A DNA stretch of 17,073 bases from JAQGJA01 sp965651535 (GCA_965651535.1 CBFGSX010000027.1:1-17073), one strand, 5' to 3'. Shown: positions 8,085 to 16,275, numbered from the stretch's first letter. Made by a program: numbers and translations. Notes: generated by a model not told the origin, from the sequence alone.

Positions 8085-10367
8085 ATGACGAAAAGAATGC
8101 TCATCGACGCGACGCAGGCCGAAGAAACCCGCATCGCCGTGATGGATGACGATTGCCTGGACAGCTACGATTTCGATTCCGCGGCGCGCAAGCTCATCAA
8201 GGGGAATATCTATCTGGCCAAGGTGACCCGGGTCGAGCCCAGCCTCCAGGCCTGTTTTGTGGAATATGGCGGCAACCGCCAGGGTTTTCTGGCCTTTACC
8301 GAAATTCATCCGGATTACTACAAGATTCCCGTCGAGGATCGCCAGGCGCTGATTGCCGAAGAGGCCGCCATCGACGAAGAGGATGAGAGTGAAGATGAAG
8401 CTGAATCGGCTGCCGCCGAGGCGCAGCCTTTGGAAAAAGACGCCGCCGAAATCAAAGTGGCGGCATCGTCCGACGACGAAAGTGACGACGACGAACCTTT
8501 GCCTGAAACGGCAAACCTGACGGAAGTGCCGCGCGACAATACGGTGGAAACCGTCGGCGGCACGGAAGAAGAGGACGACGAATCCAGCCAGAAACAGCGT
8601 GCCCGCCGGATCGGCCGTTTGCGTCGGCGCTACAAAATTCAAGAGGTCATCAAGCGCCGCCAGATCATGCTGGTGCAGGCGACCAAGGAAGAGCGCGGCG
8701 GCAAGGGCGCGGCGATGACCACCTATATTTCCCTGCCGGGACGTTACTGCGTGTTGATGCCGAACTCCCCGCGCGGCGGCGGTGTCAGCCGCAAGATCAC
8801 CGATCCGCAGGCGCGTCGCAAGATGAAAGACTTGTTGACCGAGCTGGATTTGCCTGACGGTATGTCTGTTATTTTGCGCACGGCTGGGATGACGCGCACG
8901 CGCCTCGAGATCAAGCGCGACCTCGAATATTTGTTGAAACTCTGGCAGGAGATATGCGCCGAGACGATGCAATCGGTCGCTCCGGCGCTGGTTTACGAAG
9001 AAGCCGATATTTTCAAGCGCGCCGTGCGCGACCTGATGTCGCCCGATACGACCGAGGTGATCGTTGCCGGAAGCGAGGGCTTCGTGAAGGTGAAAAGCTT
9101 CATGCGCCAGATGGTGCCCGCCGCCGCCAAGCGCGTCTATTTCTATCGCGACCCGATGATTCCGCTGTTCCAGCGTTTCAACGTGGAGAAAAAGATTGCC
9201 GATATCTTCAGCCCACGCGTCGAGCTGAAATCGGGCGGTTATATCATCATCAACCCGACCGAGGCTTTGGTGTCGATCGACGTCAACTCCGGTCGTGCCA
9301 CGCGCGAGCGTCATATTGACGATACGGCGCTGAAAACGAACCTCGAGGCGGCGGCGGAGATCGCGCGTCAATTACGCCTGCGCGATCTGGGCGGGCTTGT
9401 GGTGATCGACTTTATCGACATGGAAAGCAACCGCCACAACGCCAAGGTCGAGCGCAAATTGCGCGAGTCCATGGCCGAGGATCGCGCGCGCATCGAGATC
9501 GGGCGTATTTCCGGTTTCGGTCTTTTGGAATTGTCACGCCAGCGCCTGCACCCGTCCTTGACGGAAACGCATTTTGAAAGCTGCCCGCATTGTAACGGCA
9601 CGGGTCTGGTGCGCACCATCGAATCTGCTGCCGTCGTCGCGATGCGTGCCATCGAAGCCGAGGCCGTCAAGGGCCGCGCCGTCACCATCACCGCCTCGCT
9701 GCCGCAACAGGTCGCGGTCTATATGCTCAACCACAAGCGCGAAGAGCTGAACCGTCTTGAAGAGTTCTGGGGCTGCAAAGTGGGCCTCAAGGTCGAGGAG
9801 GATTTCCACTATAACGATATCGAAATCAATTTCGACAAAGGCTCGCCGACCGTTAAAAAGAACGTGGAGATGCTTCCCGTTCCCTTTGTGGAGGGTACGG
9901 ACGATTACACACCCGAAGACGAGAACGACGAGCCGCTGCTTGGCCCCAATGCCGCCGAGATGTCATCCGATGAAGAAGGCGGCACGAGCGGAGAGCGTCG
10001 CGGGGGGAGACGCGACCGTGATCGCAGCCGCCGCGGGGGACGCGGACGCAACCGTGAGCGTGGGCGCAATCGCGAAGCGGCATCTCAAAATACGGGCGAC
10101 GAAACCATCGTGATCCCGATCGTCGAAGGAGCAGAAGGGGCGCCCGCTGACGGAGGGGTCTCGGATGGCAAGCTGCGCCGCCGCCGCGGACGCCGTGGCG
10201 GACGTGGACGTCAATCCTCTCGCCGTGTCCATAACGGCAAGGGTAACGAGAACACCCCACAGGCACAGGAGGCGCCGTCTTCCGATCCGGCCCCGGCGCC
10301 CCAAAAAGAACCGGCTATGGTTGGTAGCGGCGAAAAGCGCGCCTGGTGGCAAAGGTTAATCGAATAG
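8085..10367 (+). CDS. rne: ribonuclease E
   Basis: The 760-residue protein is the endoribonuclease that starts mRNA decay and processes rRNA and tRNA precursors. The N-terminus MTKRMLIDATQAEETRIAV begins the RNase H-like fold. An S1 domain follows (about 38-215), split by an acidic Glu/Asp/Ala insertion at about 93-175. The DNase I-like catalytic region contains SIDVNSGRAT (D399) and VIDFIDM (D442), the Mg2+ ligands equivalent to E. coli D303 and D346 with the same spacing of 43. CPHCNGTG (C500, C503) is the zinc link that joins the tetramer. From about 640 the protein is Arg/Gly-rich and disordered, the scaffold and RNA-binding part, and ends in WWQRLIE. The C-terminal half is shorter than in E. 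coli, as is usual in alphaproteobacteria. Confidence 0.97.
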   Translation: MTKRMLIDATQAEETRIAVMDDDCLDSYDFDSAARKLIKGNIYLAKVTRVEPSLQACFVEYGGNRQGFLAFTEIHPDYYKIPVEDRQALIAEEAAIDEEDESEDEAESAAAEAQPLEKDAAEIKVAASSDDESDDDEPLPETANLTEVPRDNTVETVGGTEEEDDESSQKQRARRIGRLRRRYKIQEVIKRRQIMLVQATKEERGGKGAAMTTYISLPGRYCVLMPNSPRGGGVSRKITDPQARRKMKDLLTELDLPDGMSVILRTAGMTRTRLEIKRDLEYLLKLWQEICAETMQSVAPALVYEEADIFKRAVRDLMSPDTTEVIVAGSEGFVKVKSFMRQMVPAAAKRVYFYRDPMIPLFQRFNVEKKIADIFSPRVELKSGGYIIINPTEALVSIDVNSGRATRERHIDDTALKTNLEAAAEIARQLRLRDLGGLVVIDFIDMESNRHNAKVERKLRESMAEDRARIEIGRISGFGLLELSRQRLHPSLTETHFESCPHCNGTGLVRTIESAAVVAMRAIEAEAVKGRAVTITASLPQQVAVYMLNHKREELNRLEEFWGCKVGLKVEEDFHYNDIEINFDKGSPTVKKNVEMLPVPFVEGTDDYTPEDENDEPLLGPNAAEMSSDEEGGTSGERRGGRRDRDRSRRGGRGRNRERGRNREAASQNTGDETIVIPIVEGAEGAPADGGVSDGKLRRRRGRRGGRGRQSSRRVHNGKGNENTPQAQEAPSSDPAPAPQKEPAMVGSGEKRAWWQRLIE

Positions 10368-10403
10368 ATATGCTTCGCTGCTGCGCGGCACAACAGGCGA
10401 TCG

Positions 10404-10433
10404 TTCCTGCAAGGCAGGCTTTGGTTCTATACT
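10404..10433 (+). promoter_or_regulatory. candidate promoter for the 65-residue membrane protein
   Basis: TTCCTG (10404-10409) and TATACT (10428-10433) are 18 bp apart, about 37 bp before the next start codon. The -10 is good and the -35 only partial. CCTGC-AAG-GCAGG just upstream forms a small hairpin that overlaps the -35. Confidence 0.35.
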
Positions 10434-10469
10434 CCAGAGTATGTGTCAATTAGCACAAGGAGGATGACC

Positions 10470-10667
10470 ATGAAAAACGAAGACAGGGGTTTTTTGGCCC
10501 GGCTTTTTCTCGGTATGACGGTGGCAGGGGCTCTGGTTGCTTTTACCGAGAACCGGGACGAGGTTTCAGAGAAGCTCGAGCAAGTAAAGAAAAAAACCCA
10601 TTTTTTAGTCTCGCCGGTGGTTGATGCTTTTGCGCCCGAGAATCTTCATCGCCTTGTTCCACGCTAG
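10470..10667 (+). CDS. small single-span membrane protein, unknown function
   Basis: The 65-residue protein starts at an ATG 6 bp after a perfect AAGGAGG (10457-10463). Another in-frame ATG at 10464 overlaps that site and is less likely. The protein has a basic and polar start (MKNEDRGFLARLF), one hydrophobic segment at about 9-25 (LARLFLGMTVAGALVAF), then a charged helix (ENRDEVSEKLEQVKKK) and a short C-terminal tail. The shape recalls YtxH-like small membrane proteins, but I cannot assign a family. It lies about 100 bp after rne and about 100 bp before secB on the same strand. Confidence 0.7.
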   Translation: MKNEDRGFLARLFLGMTVAGALVAFTENRDEVSEKLEQVKKKTHFLVSPVVDAFAPENLHRLVPR

Positions 10668-10765
10668 GGCGTGATTCGGCGCGCGGGAAAACTTCCTGTT
10701 TCCTCTAGGCGGAACGGGTAAAAATCGCTATATATCGTCCAGAAGAAAAAACAAAGGACAACAAC

Positions 10766-11233
10766 ATGGCAGACCAAAAAACGGCCCAGTTCCCCATTAC
10801 GGTGAACGCTCAGTACATCAAGGATTTCTCCTTCGAGAACCCCAGCGCCCCGCGCTCTCTTGTGAATACTGGCAAGGCACCCAATGTCGAGGTCAATATC
10901 AACGTCGAGGCCCGACCCCTTTCCGACGACACCTATGAGGTCGCGCTCAAGGTCAATGCCAGCGCCAAGACCGAGGAGCTGACGGCTTTTATGGTCGAGC
11001 TGACCTATGCCTGCATCATGACCCTCAGCGGATTCAAGGAAGACCAGATCCAGCCCGTGTTGATGATCGAGGGCCCGCGCCTGTTATTCCCCTTCGCCCG
11101 TCAGATCATCGCCGACGCCACGCGCGAAGGCGGTTTCCCGCCCCTGTTGATCAACCCGATCGACTTCGCCGCCATGTATCAGCAGAATATGACACAGGGC
11201 GATGCAGGCGCCAAAGCTCAGGGCAATGCATAA
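10766..11233 (+). CDS. secB: protein-export chaperone SecB
   Basis: The 155-residue protein has the normal SecB length and pattern: an N-terminal beta region (PITVNAQYIKDFSFENPSAP), central VEARPLSDDTYEVALKVNA, and the C-terminal FPFARQIIADATREGGFPP-LLINPIDFAAMYQQ. SecB tetramers hold unfolded preproteins in the cytosol and hand them to SecA. The ribosome site AAAGGA (10753-10758) stands 7 bp before the ATG. An AT-rich TATATA at 10729-10734 is a possible -10, but I see no good -35. A strong terminator follows, so secB ends its transcript. Confidence 0.96.
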   Translation: MADQKTAQFPITVNAQYIKDFSFENPSAPRSLVNTGKAPNVEVNINVEARPLSDDTYEVALKVNASAKTEELTAFMVELTYACIMTLSGFKEDQIQPVLMIEGPRLLFPFARQIIADATREGGFPPLLINPIDFAAMYQQNMTQGDAGAKAQGNA

Positions 11234-11252
11234 ATCCCAATAATGGAATGAC

Positions 11253-11287
11253 AAACCCCCGCCTTTTGTATGGCGGGGGTTTTGTTT
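11253..11287. terminator. strong bidirectional intrinsic terminator after secB
   Basis: AAACCCCCGCC (11253-11263) pairs perfectly with GGCGGGGGTTT (11272-11282) around an 8-base loop. It is followed by GTTTT on the plus strand. It sits between secB and a converging minus-strand gene and can serve both, although the minus-strand U-run is short. Confidence 0.9.
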
Positions 11288-11303
11288 TACAGGCGGACAT
11301 CCA

Positions 11304-12146
11304 TCAGCTCCAGCGTGGTGCCAAGCCGATTTTTTTTCGTTCGATATCCCGCATATGCTGCACGGCATCGTGGAAATTCGTCAGCTTCACGAACTGCACG
11401 CATTGTGCGTCATCCATGAAGGCTTCTCCTGTTTTCCGGTGCGACAATATTTGCAGCATATTGATATGCTGTTCGACGCAGCGCGCATAGGCTGTGCCGC
11501 GACACGTGTAATCGGGGGTTTTCTGCACGCAGACGGGCTGGTGTTCCCGGATGCTGTCTTCTTTTTGGACGATCGGACGGGCCATCCGCGTTAATCCATG
11601 ATGCCGCAGATGGCGGTCGATACCCCGGTTCGTTTCCATGGAAAAGGTTTTTGTCAGATCCTTTGTCGAGATATCGGCGACGTCTTTAGACATCCCGTGC
11701 TCGCGCAGCATGATACGGTATGAGAATTCACGAAAAAGTTTGAGCTTTTCGGCGACGGGATTGCAGGAGTTTTCCAAAAGCCAATCCCCCTCCTCGAAGT
11801 TCAGGGCCTGAACCCGGGCGTCGACAACCGTAACACGTGTCTCGACCGGCTCCATCTCCCTGCCATAGGCAATTTCAAAGCACAGGTAGTCGCGGGGTGT
11901 TTCGGGAAAAGTATCCGCGCCGACGCAGGTTTCGTGCATATGGTAGGAAAGCTGCAGATTGCTCGGCACATCTTTATGCAGATCAAGCGTCCAGCGATTC
12001 TCGTCCAGAGCCGTTTCAACGGTCGAAGGGATCAGGAAGCGCATTCCGGTAATCCGGTTTTCTTCTGTCATGACGGTAAAGGCTTGTTCCCGATAAACCG
12101 TGCCCGCGCAATCCGGCGCCAGAGCTAAAGATTCATACCAAGACAT
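11304..12146 (-). CDS. hypothetical protein, 280 residues
   Basis: The start is taken at the ATG at 12146 (MSWYESLALAPDC) because GGGGAG lies about 9 bp upstream; an ATG-less extension of six residues to 12164 is possible. There is no signal peptide or membrane segment. The protein is rich in Glu, His, Arg and Cys. Near the C-terminus a Cys-rich stretch has spacing C-x8-C-x7-C (CVQKTPDYTC, then RGTAYARC), with a further Cys in DDAQC. I do not recognise the family. It converges on secB and diverges from the 75-residue gene at 12332. The AT-rich upstream region sets it apart from its neighbours and hints at accessory status. Confidence 0.75.
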   Translation of the reverse strand: MSWYESLALAPDCAGTVYREQAFTVMTEENRITGMRFLIPSTVETALDENRWTLDLHKDVPSNLQLSYHMHETCVGADTFPETPRDYLCFEIAYGREMEPVETRVTVVDARVQALNFEEGDWLLENSCNPVAEKLKLFREFSYRIMLREHGMSKDVADISTKDLTKTFSMETNRGIDRHLRHHGLTRMARPIVQKEDSIREHQPVCVQKTPDYTCRGTAYARCVEQHINMLQILSHRKTGEAFMDDAQCVQFVKLTNFHDAVQHMRDIERKKIGLAPRWS

Positions 12147-12178
12147 AAAAACAACTCCCCACACAAAAAGCCTTGTTT

Positions 12179-12207
12179 ATATTACATATAGGAACAAAAA
12201 ATAGCAA
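12179..12207 (-). promoter_or_regulatory. candidate promoter for the 280-residue gene
   Basis: On the minus strand TTGCTA (12207-12202) and TAATAT (12184-12179) are separated by 17 bp, placing a start about 25 bases before the coding region. The match is good in the -35 and moderate in the -10. Confidence 0.5.
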
Positions 12208-12222
12208 TAAAATTGTTATTTT

Positions 12223-12235
12223 CTTGAAATTCAAG
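12223..12235. promoter_or_regulatory. 13-bp palindrome in a divergent promoter region
   Basis: CTTGAA-A-TTCAAG is a perfect inverted repeat between two diverging genes, just upstream of the minus-strand -35. It is a plausible operator for a dimeric regulator. Confidence 0.4.
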
Positions 12236-12263
12236 CGCATAAGTGTGTTTATGTAAAAATATA

Positions 12264-12292
12264 TTGACGAATCACACAGGCACATGGCATGA
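12264..12292 (+). promoter_or_regulatory. weak candidate promoter for the 75-residue gene
   Basis: TTGACG (12264-12269) is a near-consensus -35. The best -10 at 17 bp is GCATGA (12287-12292), which is poor, so either an activator or another sigma factor would be needed. Confidence 0.3.
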
Positions 12293-12331
12293 TCCGCGCC
12301 TTCAAATTACGTAAGTAAAAGGTGTGTTGAA

Positions 12332-12559
12332 ATGAACCATTTTAGACAAAAACTTCCGCAACAGTTTAAGAATGTCCGTGAGGATTTTCTGGGGAACGGG
12401 CAGGTTGTTTTCCAACAACGGGTTCCTCGGGACATTTTTGGTGGCATCTCAAAATGGAGTTTGGGCGATGCACGTCTTGTGACGGCTTCGAAACAGGACA
12501 TGGCTCAAACGCTTGCAATCAAAAACAGCTTTGCCCACCGCTTGAACGCGGCCACCTGA
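12332..12559 (+). CDS. small hypothetical protein, 75 residues
   Basis: The ATG at 12332 follows AAAAGGTG by about 9 bp, and a good intrinsic terminator follows the stop, so this is probably a self-contained gene. The product MNHFRQKLPQQFKNVREDFL... is basic and soluble, without a signal peptide or membrane segment. I recognise no domain. It is divergent from the 280-residue gene and shares its AT-rich upstream region. Confidence 0.6.
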   Translation: MNHFRQKLPQQFKNVREDFLGNGQVVFQQRVPRDIFGGISKWSLGDARLVTASKQDMAQTLAIKNSFAHRLNAAT

Positions 12560-12596
12560 TCCGTAGAGGTTTTTAAACGAAAAGTAGAAAGTATTC

Positions 12597-12626
12597 CCGC
12601 CCGGCAAATGTCGGGCGGTTTCGTTT
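12597..12626 (+). terminator. intrinsic terminator
   Basis: CCGCCCG (12597-12603) and CGGGCGG (12612-12618) form a perfect 7-bp stem with an 8-base loop, followed by TTTCGTTT. It closes the 75-residue gene and separates it from the next promoter. Confidence 0.8.
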
Positions 12627-12650
12627 GATGTTAATAATCGCCTGATTCTT

Positions 12651-12679
12651 TTTACATTTTACCGCCTTTCGGGTATAAT
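12651..12679 (+). promoter_or_regulatory. near-consensus sigma70-type promoter for the histidine kinase
   Basis: TTTACA (12651-12656), 17 bp, then TATAAT (12674-12679). This is one of the two best promoters in the window. It would give the kinase gene a leader of about 65 bases. Confidence 0.8.
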
Positions 12680-12749
12680 GGGAGACGAAACGGCGGAGAA
12701 TCAGGCCCCCTTGCGCCGGTTTCCATGAACCCCAGAACTGGACCCGCGG

Positions 12750-14279
12750 ATGGAGTCCCTCGACAAAGCCCTTTTTGACCAATTCCCTTTTGCCCGCATT
12801 CTGATCCGGATTGGAAACGAGGACGACCTCGTCATCGTGCGGGCCAATCCGGCCGCCGGCGAGCTGTATGATTTCGATGTCCGCCAGGCTGAAAACAAAA
12901 AGTTGCATTACGTGCTGGGCGGTGAAACGGTGGATATTCTGGATGAGGCTTGCCGTCGTTGCCAGAAGGAAAAGAAAACCCTCATCACCGCCGCCGCGGC
13001 GCATCGTCTGACGGAGGTTCGCCAGAGTCTGACCCTTGTTCCGATTGTCGATACCAAGGGATGGGTTACGCATATTGATGTGATCGCCCTGCCTGCCGAG
13101 GCAGATAAACTCTCCTTGCAAAAGGAACGTGATTACGCGTTGATGCTCATGTCGTCGGCCTTTGATATGAGTAATCTCGGAATTCTGGTGACCGATCGCC
13201 ACCGTCGCGTTCTGCGCGTCAACGATGCCTTTCTTCACGAGTTTGGTTTCAGGCGCCGCGATTTAATCGGTCTCGATTTCACGCAGATTTTTGTACCCGC
13301 CGATCGCCGCCTTGCGGGTAAAGCCTATAAGAATTTTCTGGGCGGGCAAACTTCATCTGCACGACAGGAGTGGCGGCTGCGCGCGCCCGGCGGCAAAGAG
13401 TCCGACGTGCTGGTTACCACCGCACCCCTGCATTTCAATCCGGATCGACCGCTGGTTGTGCATAATTTTGTCGATATTTCCGATCATAAACATCTGGAGG
13501 AATCGTTGCGTTGGGCGCGCGATCAGGCCGACAGCGCCAACCGCGCCAAATCCGCCTTTCTTGCCAGCATGTCGCATGAACTGCGCACGCCGCTCAATGC
13601 CATTTTGGGCTTCACCGAGCTGATCCGCAACGAGACCTTCGGCGCGGTCGGTCATACGAAATATCAGGAGTATCTGAGCGATATCCATTTTGCCGCATCG
13701 CATTTGCTCGAGATTATCAATGATGTTCTGGATATGTCGAAAATCGAAGCAGGAAAATTCGAGCTGACCGAAACCGAGGTCGATGTCGCGGGGTTGTTCC
13801 AATCCGTCGCGCGGCTGATGGCTGACCGCGCCGCCGCCGCCAAGATCGTCCTGCATCACGACATTCAGGATGGCCTAACACAGATCATGGGCGACAAGCG
13901 CGTGTTGCGGCAGATGCTGTTCAACCTTGTGTCGAACGCGCTGAAATTTTCGTATCCTAACTCGTCGATTTCTATGATTGCGCGGCAGGACCCCCAGACC
14001 AAGGAAGCCTTGCTGATCGTCAAGGATCAGGGGCGCGGCATGGACCCCAAAGACATCGAGCGCATGCTGGAACCGTTCAATCAGGGCCAGGCCAGCATTT
14101 CGGACGGCACGGGCACGGGGCTTGGGCTGCCGTTGACGCGCGCCATGGCGGAAATGCACGGCGGCAAGCTGCACATCGAGTCCCAAATCGGAAAAGGCAC
14201 TTCGGTGACGGTTTGCCTGCCCGCGATGCGCATCCTGTCCGTGCCCAAAAGCAAGATGATACACGCGAATACGAATTGA
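12750..14279 (+). CDS. soluble two-PAS sensor histidine kinase (PleC/DivJ-like core)
   Basis: The 509-residue protein has an N-terminal PAS-like region (about 8-125, with NPAAGELYDFDV and a CRRCQ pair), a second PAS domain (about 134-250), a linker helix, then a HisKA domain and an HATPase domain. The phosphorylated His is H276 in SHELRTPLNAI. The N box is NLVSNALKFS (N392, N396), the G1 box DQGRGM (426-431) and the G2 box GTGTGLGL (453-460). The dimerisation helix SHLLEIINDVLDMSKIEAGK resembles the PleC/DivJ group that controls the alphaproteobacterial cell cycle. No membrane segment is present, so it senses an internal signal. The ATG at 12750 has only a weak ribosome site. No response regulator is adjacent. 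Confidence 0.93.
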   Translation: MESLDKALFDQFPFARILIRIGNEDDLVIVRANPAAGELYDFDVRQAENKKLHYVLGGETVDILDEACRRCQKEKKTLITAAAAHRLTEVRQSLTLVPIVDTKGWVTHIDVIALPAEADKLSLQKERDYALMLMSSAFDMSNLGILVTDRHRRVLRVNDAFLHEFGFRRRDLIGLDFTQIFVPADRRLAGKAYKNFLGGQTSSARQEWRLRAPGGKESDVLVTTAPLHFNPDRPLVVHNFVDISDHKHLEESLRWARDQADSANRAKSAFLASMSHELRTPLNAILGFTELIRNETFGAVGHTKYQEYLSDIHFAASHLLEIINDVLDMSKIEAGKFELTETEVDVAGLFQSVARLMADRAAAAKIVLHHDIQDGLTQIMGDKRVLRQMLFNLVSNALKFSYPNSSISMIARQDPQTKEALLIVKDQGRGMDPKDIERMLEPFNQGQASISDGTGTGLGLPLTRAMAEMHGGKLHIESQIGKGTSVTVCLPAMRILSVPKSKMIHANTN

Positions 14280-14280
14280 T

Positions 14281-14308
14281 CCGCCTTGAACGCATCGCGT
14301 TCACGCGG
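14281..14308. repeat. long hairpin directly after the kinase stop
   Basis: TGAACGC (14287-14293) and GCGTTCA (14297-14303) pair perfectly around ATC, extended by CCGC (14281-14284) with GCGG (14305-14308). There is no U-run. It may stop transcription with Rho, protect the mRNA 3' end, or be a dispersed element. Confidence 0.55.
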
Positions 14309-14311
14309 ATC

Positions 14312-14348
14312 ATCCCGAGCGACGCGCCCGAGCGCGGCGACGAGGGAT
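14312..14348. repeat. imperfect palindrome ATCCCGAGCG...CGACGAGGGAT
   Basis: ATCCC (14312-14316) and GGGAT (14344-14348) flank a GC-rich partly self-complementary core. The wording resembles the small 'TCATCCCGAGCG...GAGGGATCT' palindromes scattered in alphaproteobacterial intergenic DNA. It is the second element in a row in this 132-bp gap. Confidence 0.4.
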
Positions 14349-14411
14349 CTTCTGCGCATTTAGGGATATTCCCCCTTCCAAAACGCGCGCAATCCCCTAT
14401 CCTGAACAGCG

Positions 14412-14905
14412 ATGACGCAACAAAAAGAAAAAACCATCATCGGCTGGGCGGAATGGGTGCATTTGCCCTTGTTGAATCTTCCTTATATCAAGGCCAAGGT
14501 GGACACGGGCGCGCGCACCTCGGCGCTGCACGCCTTTTCCATTGAGCCGTTCACCAAGCGCGGCGCACCGTGGGTCAAGTTCCAGATGCACCCGTTGCAT
14601 GGCCACGCCGATATCGTCGTGCAATGCGAAGCGCCGGTGATCGATCGGCGTATGGTGACTGATTCCGGCGGCAAGGGTGAAAAGCGTCTGGTCATCGAAA
14701 CTTTTGCCACGGTGGGCGAGGTCACGCGCAGCATTGAGATCACCCTTACCAACCGTGAAAAAATGGCCTATCGTATGTTGCTGGGCCGTCAGGCGCTCGG
14801 GCGTTTTGGCTTTCTTGTCGATCCCAAGCACACCACCTTGCTGATGAAGGTCAAGTCCAGTATCACGCGCAAGGCCTATGAATCCCGCCACATTCGGAAG
14901 ACCCC

Positions 14906-14909
<4 letters not shown>
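14412..14909 (+). CDS. rimB: RimB-like retropepsin-fold protein (COG4067, 'ATP-dependent zinc protease' family)
   Basis: The 165-residue protein carries the aspartic-protease-like motif VDTGART, with D31-T32-G33-A34, in an N-terminal beta fold. It also has the typical later segments VKFQMHPL and RMLLGRQALGRFGFLVDP. The family is found beside rimK. In Pseudomonas, RimB is reported to work with RimK in controlling ribosomal protein S6 glutamylation. The start ATG at 14412 has only a weak ribosome site. Its stop overlaps the rimK start as ATGA, which implies coupled translation. The third Pseudomonas partner, the EAL-type RimA, is not present here. The family name 'zinc protease' is historical; the visible motif is that of an aspartic protease. 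Confidence 0.85.
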
Positions 14910-15847
<938 letters not shown>

Positions 15848-15862
15848 AGGGAAAACTCGGGC

Positions 15863-16040
15863 AAAAAAAAGAGGGCGTGCTAGCCCTACCAAATGGATTC
15901 GCGACGCCCGGGAGTTTAGGGGGATTCTGTTGAAAACTTTTTTGCCGAGAACACGCGCCTTTTAAAACCGTTGAATGAGGGGGGCCGAACGGAACCCGGG
16001 ATAAGGTTTTAGGGACCTTACCCCGGGCTTGTCCATGTCC
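15863..16040 (-). ncRNA. candidate small RNA on the minus strand (about 177 nt)
   Basis: The candidate rests on three signs. First, a promoter-like pair TTAACC-16 bp-GATAAT lies at 16073-16046. Second, a 13-bp stem with one mismatch (CCCGGGGTAAGGT and ACCTTATCCCGGG, plus-strand 15995-16027) falls near the predicted 5' end. Third, an AGGGC-loop-GCCCT hairpin is followed by eight U at 15870-15863, a terminator that reads only on the minus strand. C-rich runs that look unpaired (minus-strand CCCCCCTC at 15984-15977 and CCCCCTAAACTCCC near 15923-15910) recall anti-Shine-Dalgarno sRNAs. No minus-strand gene lies upstream for this terminator to serve. It does not fit 6S, SRP or tmRNA. Confidence 0.35.
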
Positions 16041-16045
16041 GTCCA

Positions 16046-16073
16046 ATTATCCATAATACAGAATATTGGTTAA
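16046..16073 (-). promoter_or_regulatory. candidate minus-strand promoter for the possible small RNA
   Basis: On the minus strand TTAACC (16073-16068), then 16 bp, then GATAAT (16051-16046). Both boxes are partial matches and the spacer is one base short of the optimum. Confidence 0.35.
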
Positions 16074-16124
16074 CATAACGCTATTTGGGGTGGTGTCTCC
16101 GTTTCAAAAATACCCCCTACGTCA

Positions 16125-16142
16125 CCCCCGCGCAGGCGGGGG
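16125..16142. repeat. palindrome CCCCCGC-GCAG-GCGGGGG
   Basis: A perfect 7-bp GC stem with a GCAG loop, flanked by CGTCA and GTCCGG. The core and left flank match the elements near 5520-5601 and the core at 2887-2904, so this is probably another copy of a dispersed palindrome. Confidence 0.55.
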
Positions 16143-16185
16143 GTCCGGCTCTCATTCTTTTGAGGTTCCAAACCGGATGCCCGCC

Positions 16186-16227
16186 TAGCAAATATATTGA
16201 CATAATTTAATATATTTGCTATATAAT
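16186..16227 (+). promoter_or_regulatory. promoter inside a perfect 13-bp inverted repeat (candidate operator)
   Basis: TAGCAAATATATT (16186-16198) and AATATATTTGCTA (16209-16221) are perfect inverted repeats 10 bp apart. A consensus -35 TTGACA (16197-16202) begins at the inner end of the left arm. The -10 is TATATA (16220-16225, spacer 17) or TATAAT (16222-16227, spacer 19) at the outer end of the right arm. A dimer bound here would cover the promoter, so repression of the following secreted-protein gene is likely. Confidence 0.7.
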
Positions 16228-16275
16228 CAGGGCGTTCCACCTGGAATCGGGCGTAAAAATGTAAAGGGTTTTAAA

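Noticed and set aside
7911..9371. Long minus-strand open frame opposite the rne 5' half (486 codons)
   Set aside because: It is antisense to conserved RNase E sequence and shows no domain; it is a codon-bias shadow.
12573..13238. Minus-strand frame of 221 codons over the kinase N-terminus
   Set aside because: It overlaps the kinase coding region, its promoter and a terminator, and shows no recognisable domain.
15863..16040. 6S RNA, SRP RNA or tmRNA in the minus-strand transcript candidate
   Set aside because: The predicted 5' and 3' ends do not pair as in 6S RNA, there is no SRP GGAAG/GNRA core, and no tRNA-like acceptor end with a T-loop is present.
16047..16055. TTATCCATA as a DnaA box of a replication origin
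   Set aside because: It is a single 8-of-9 match with no clustered boxes and no origin-linked genes nearby.
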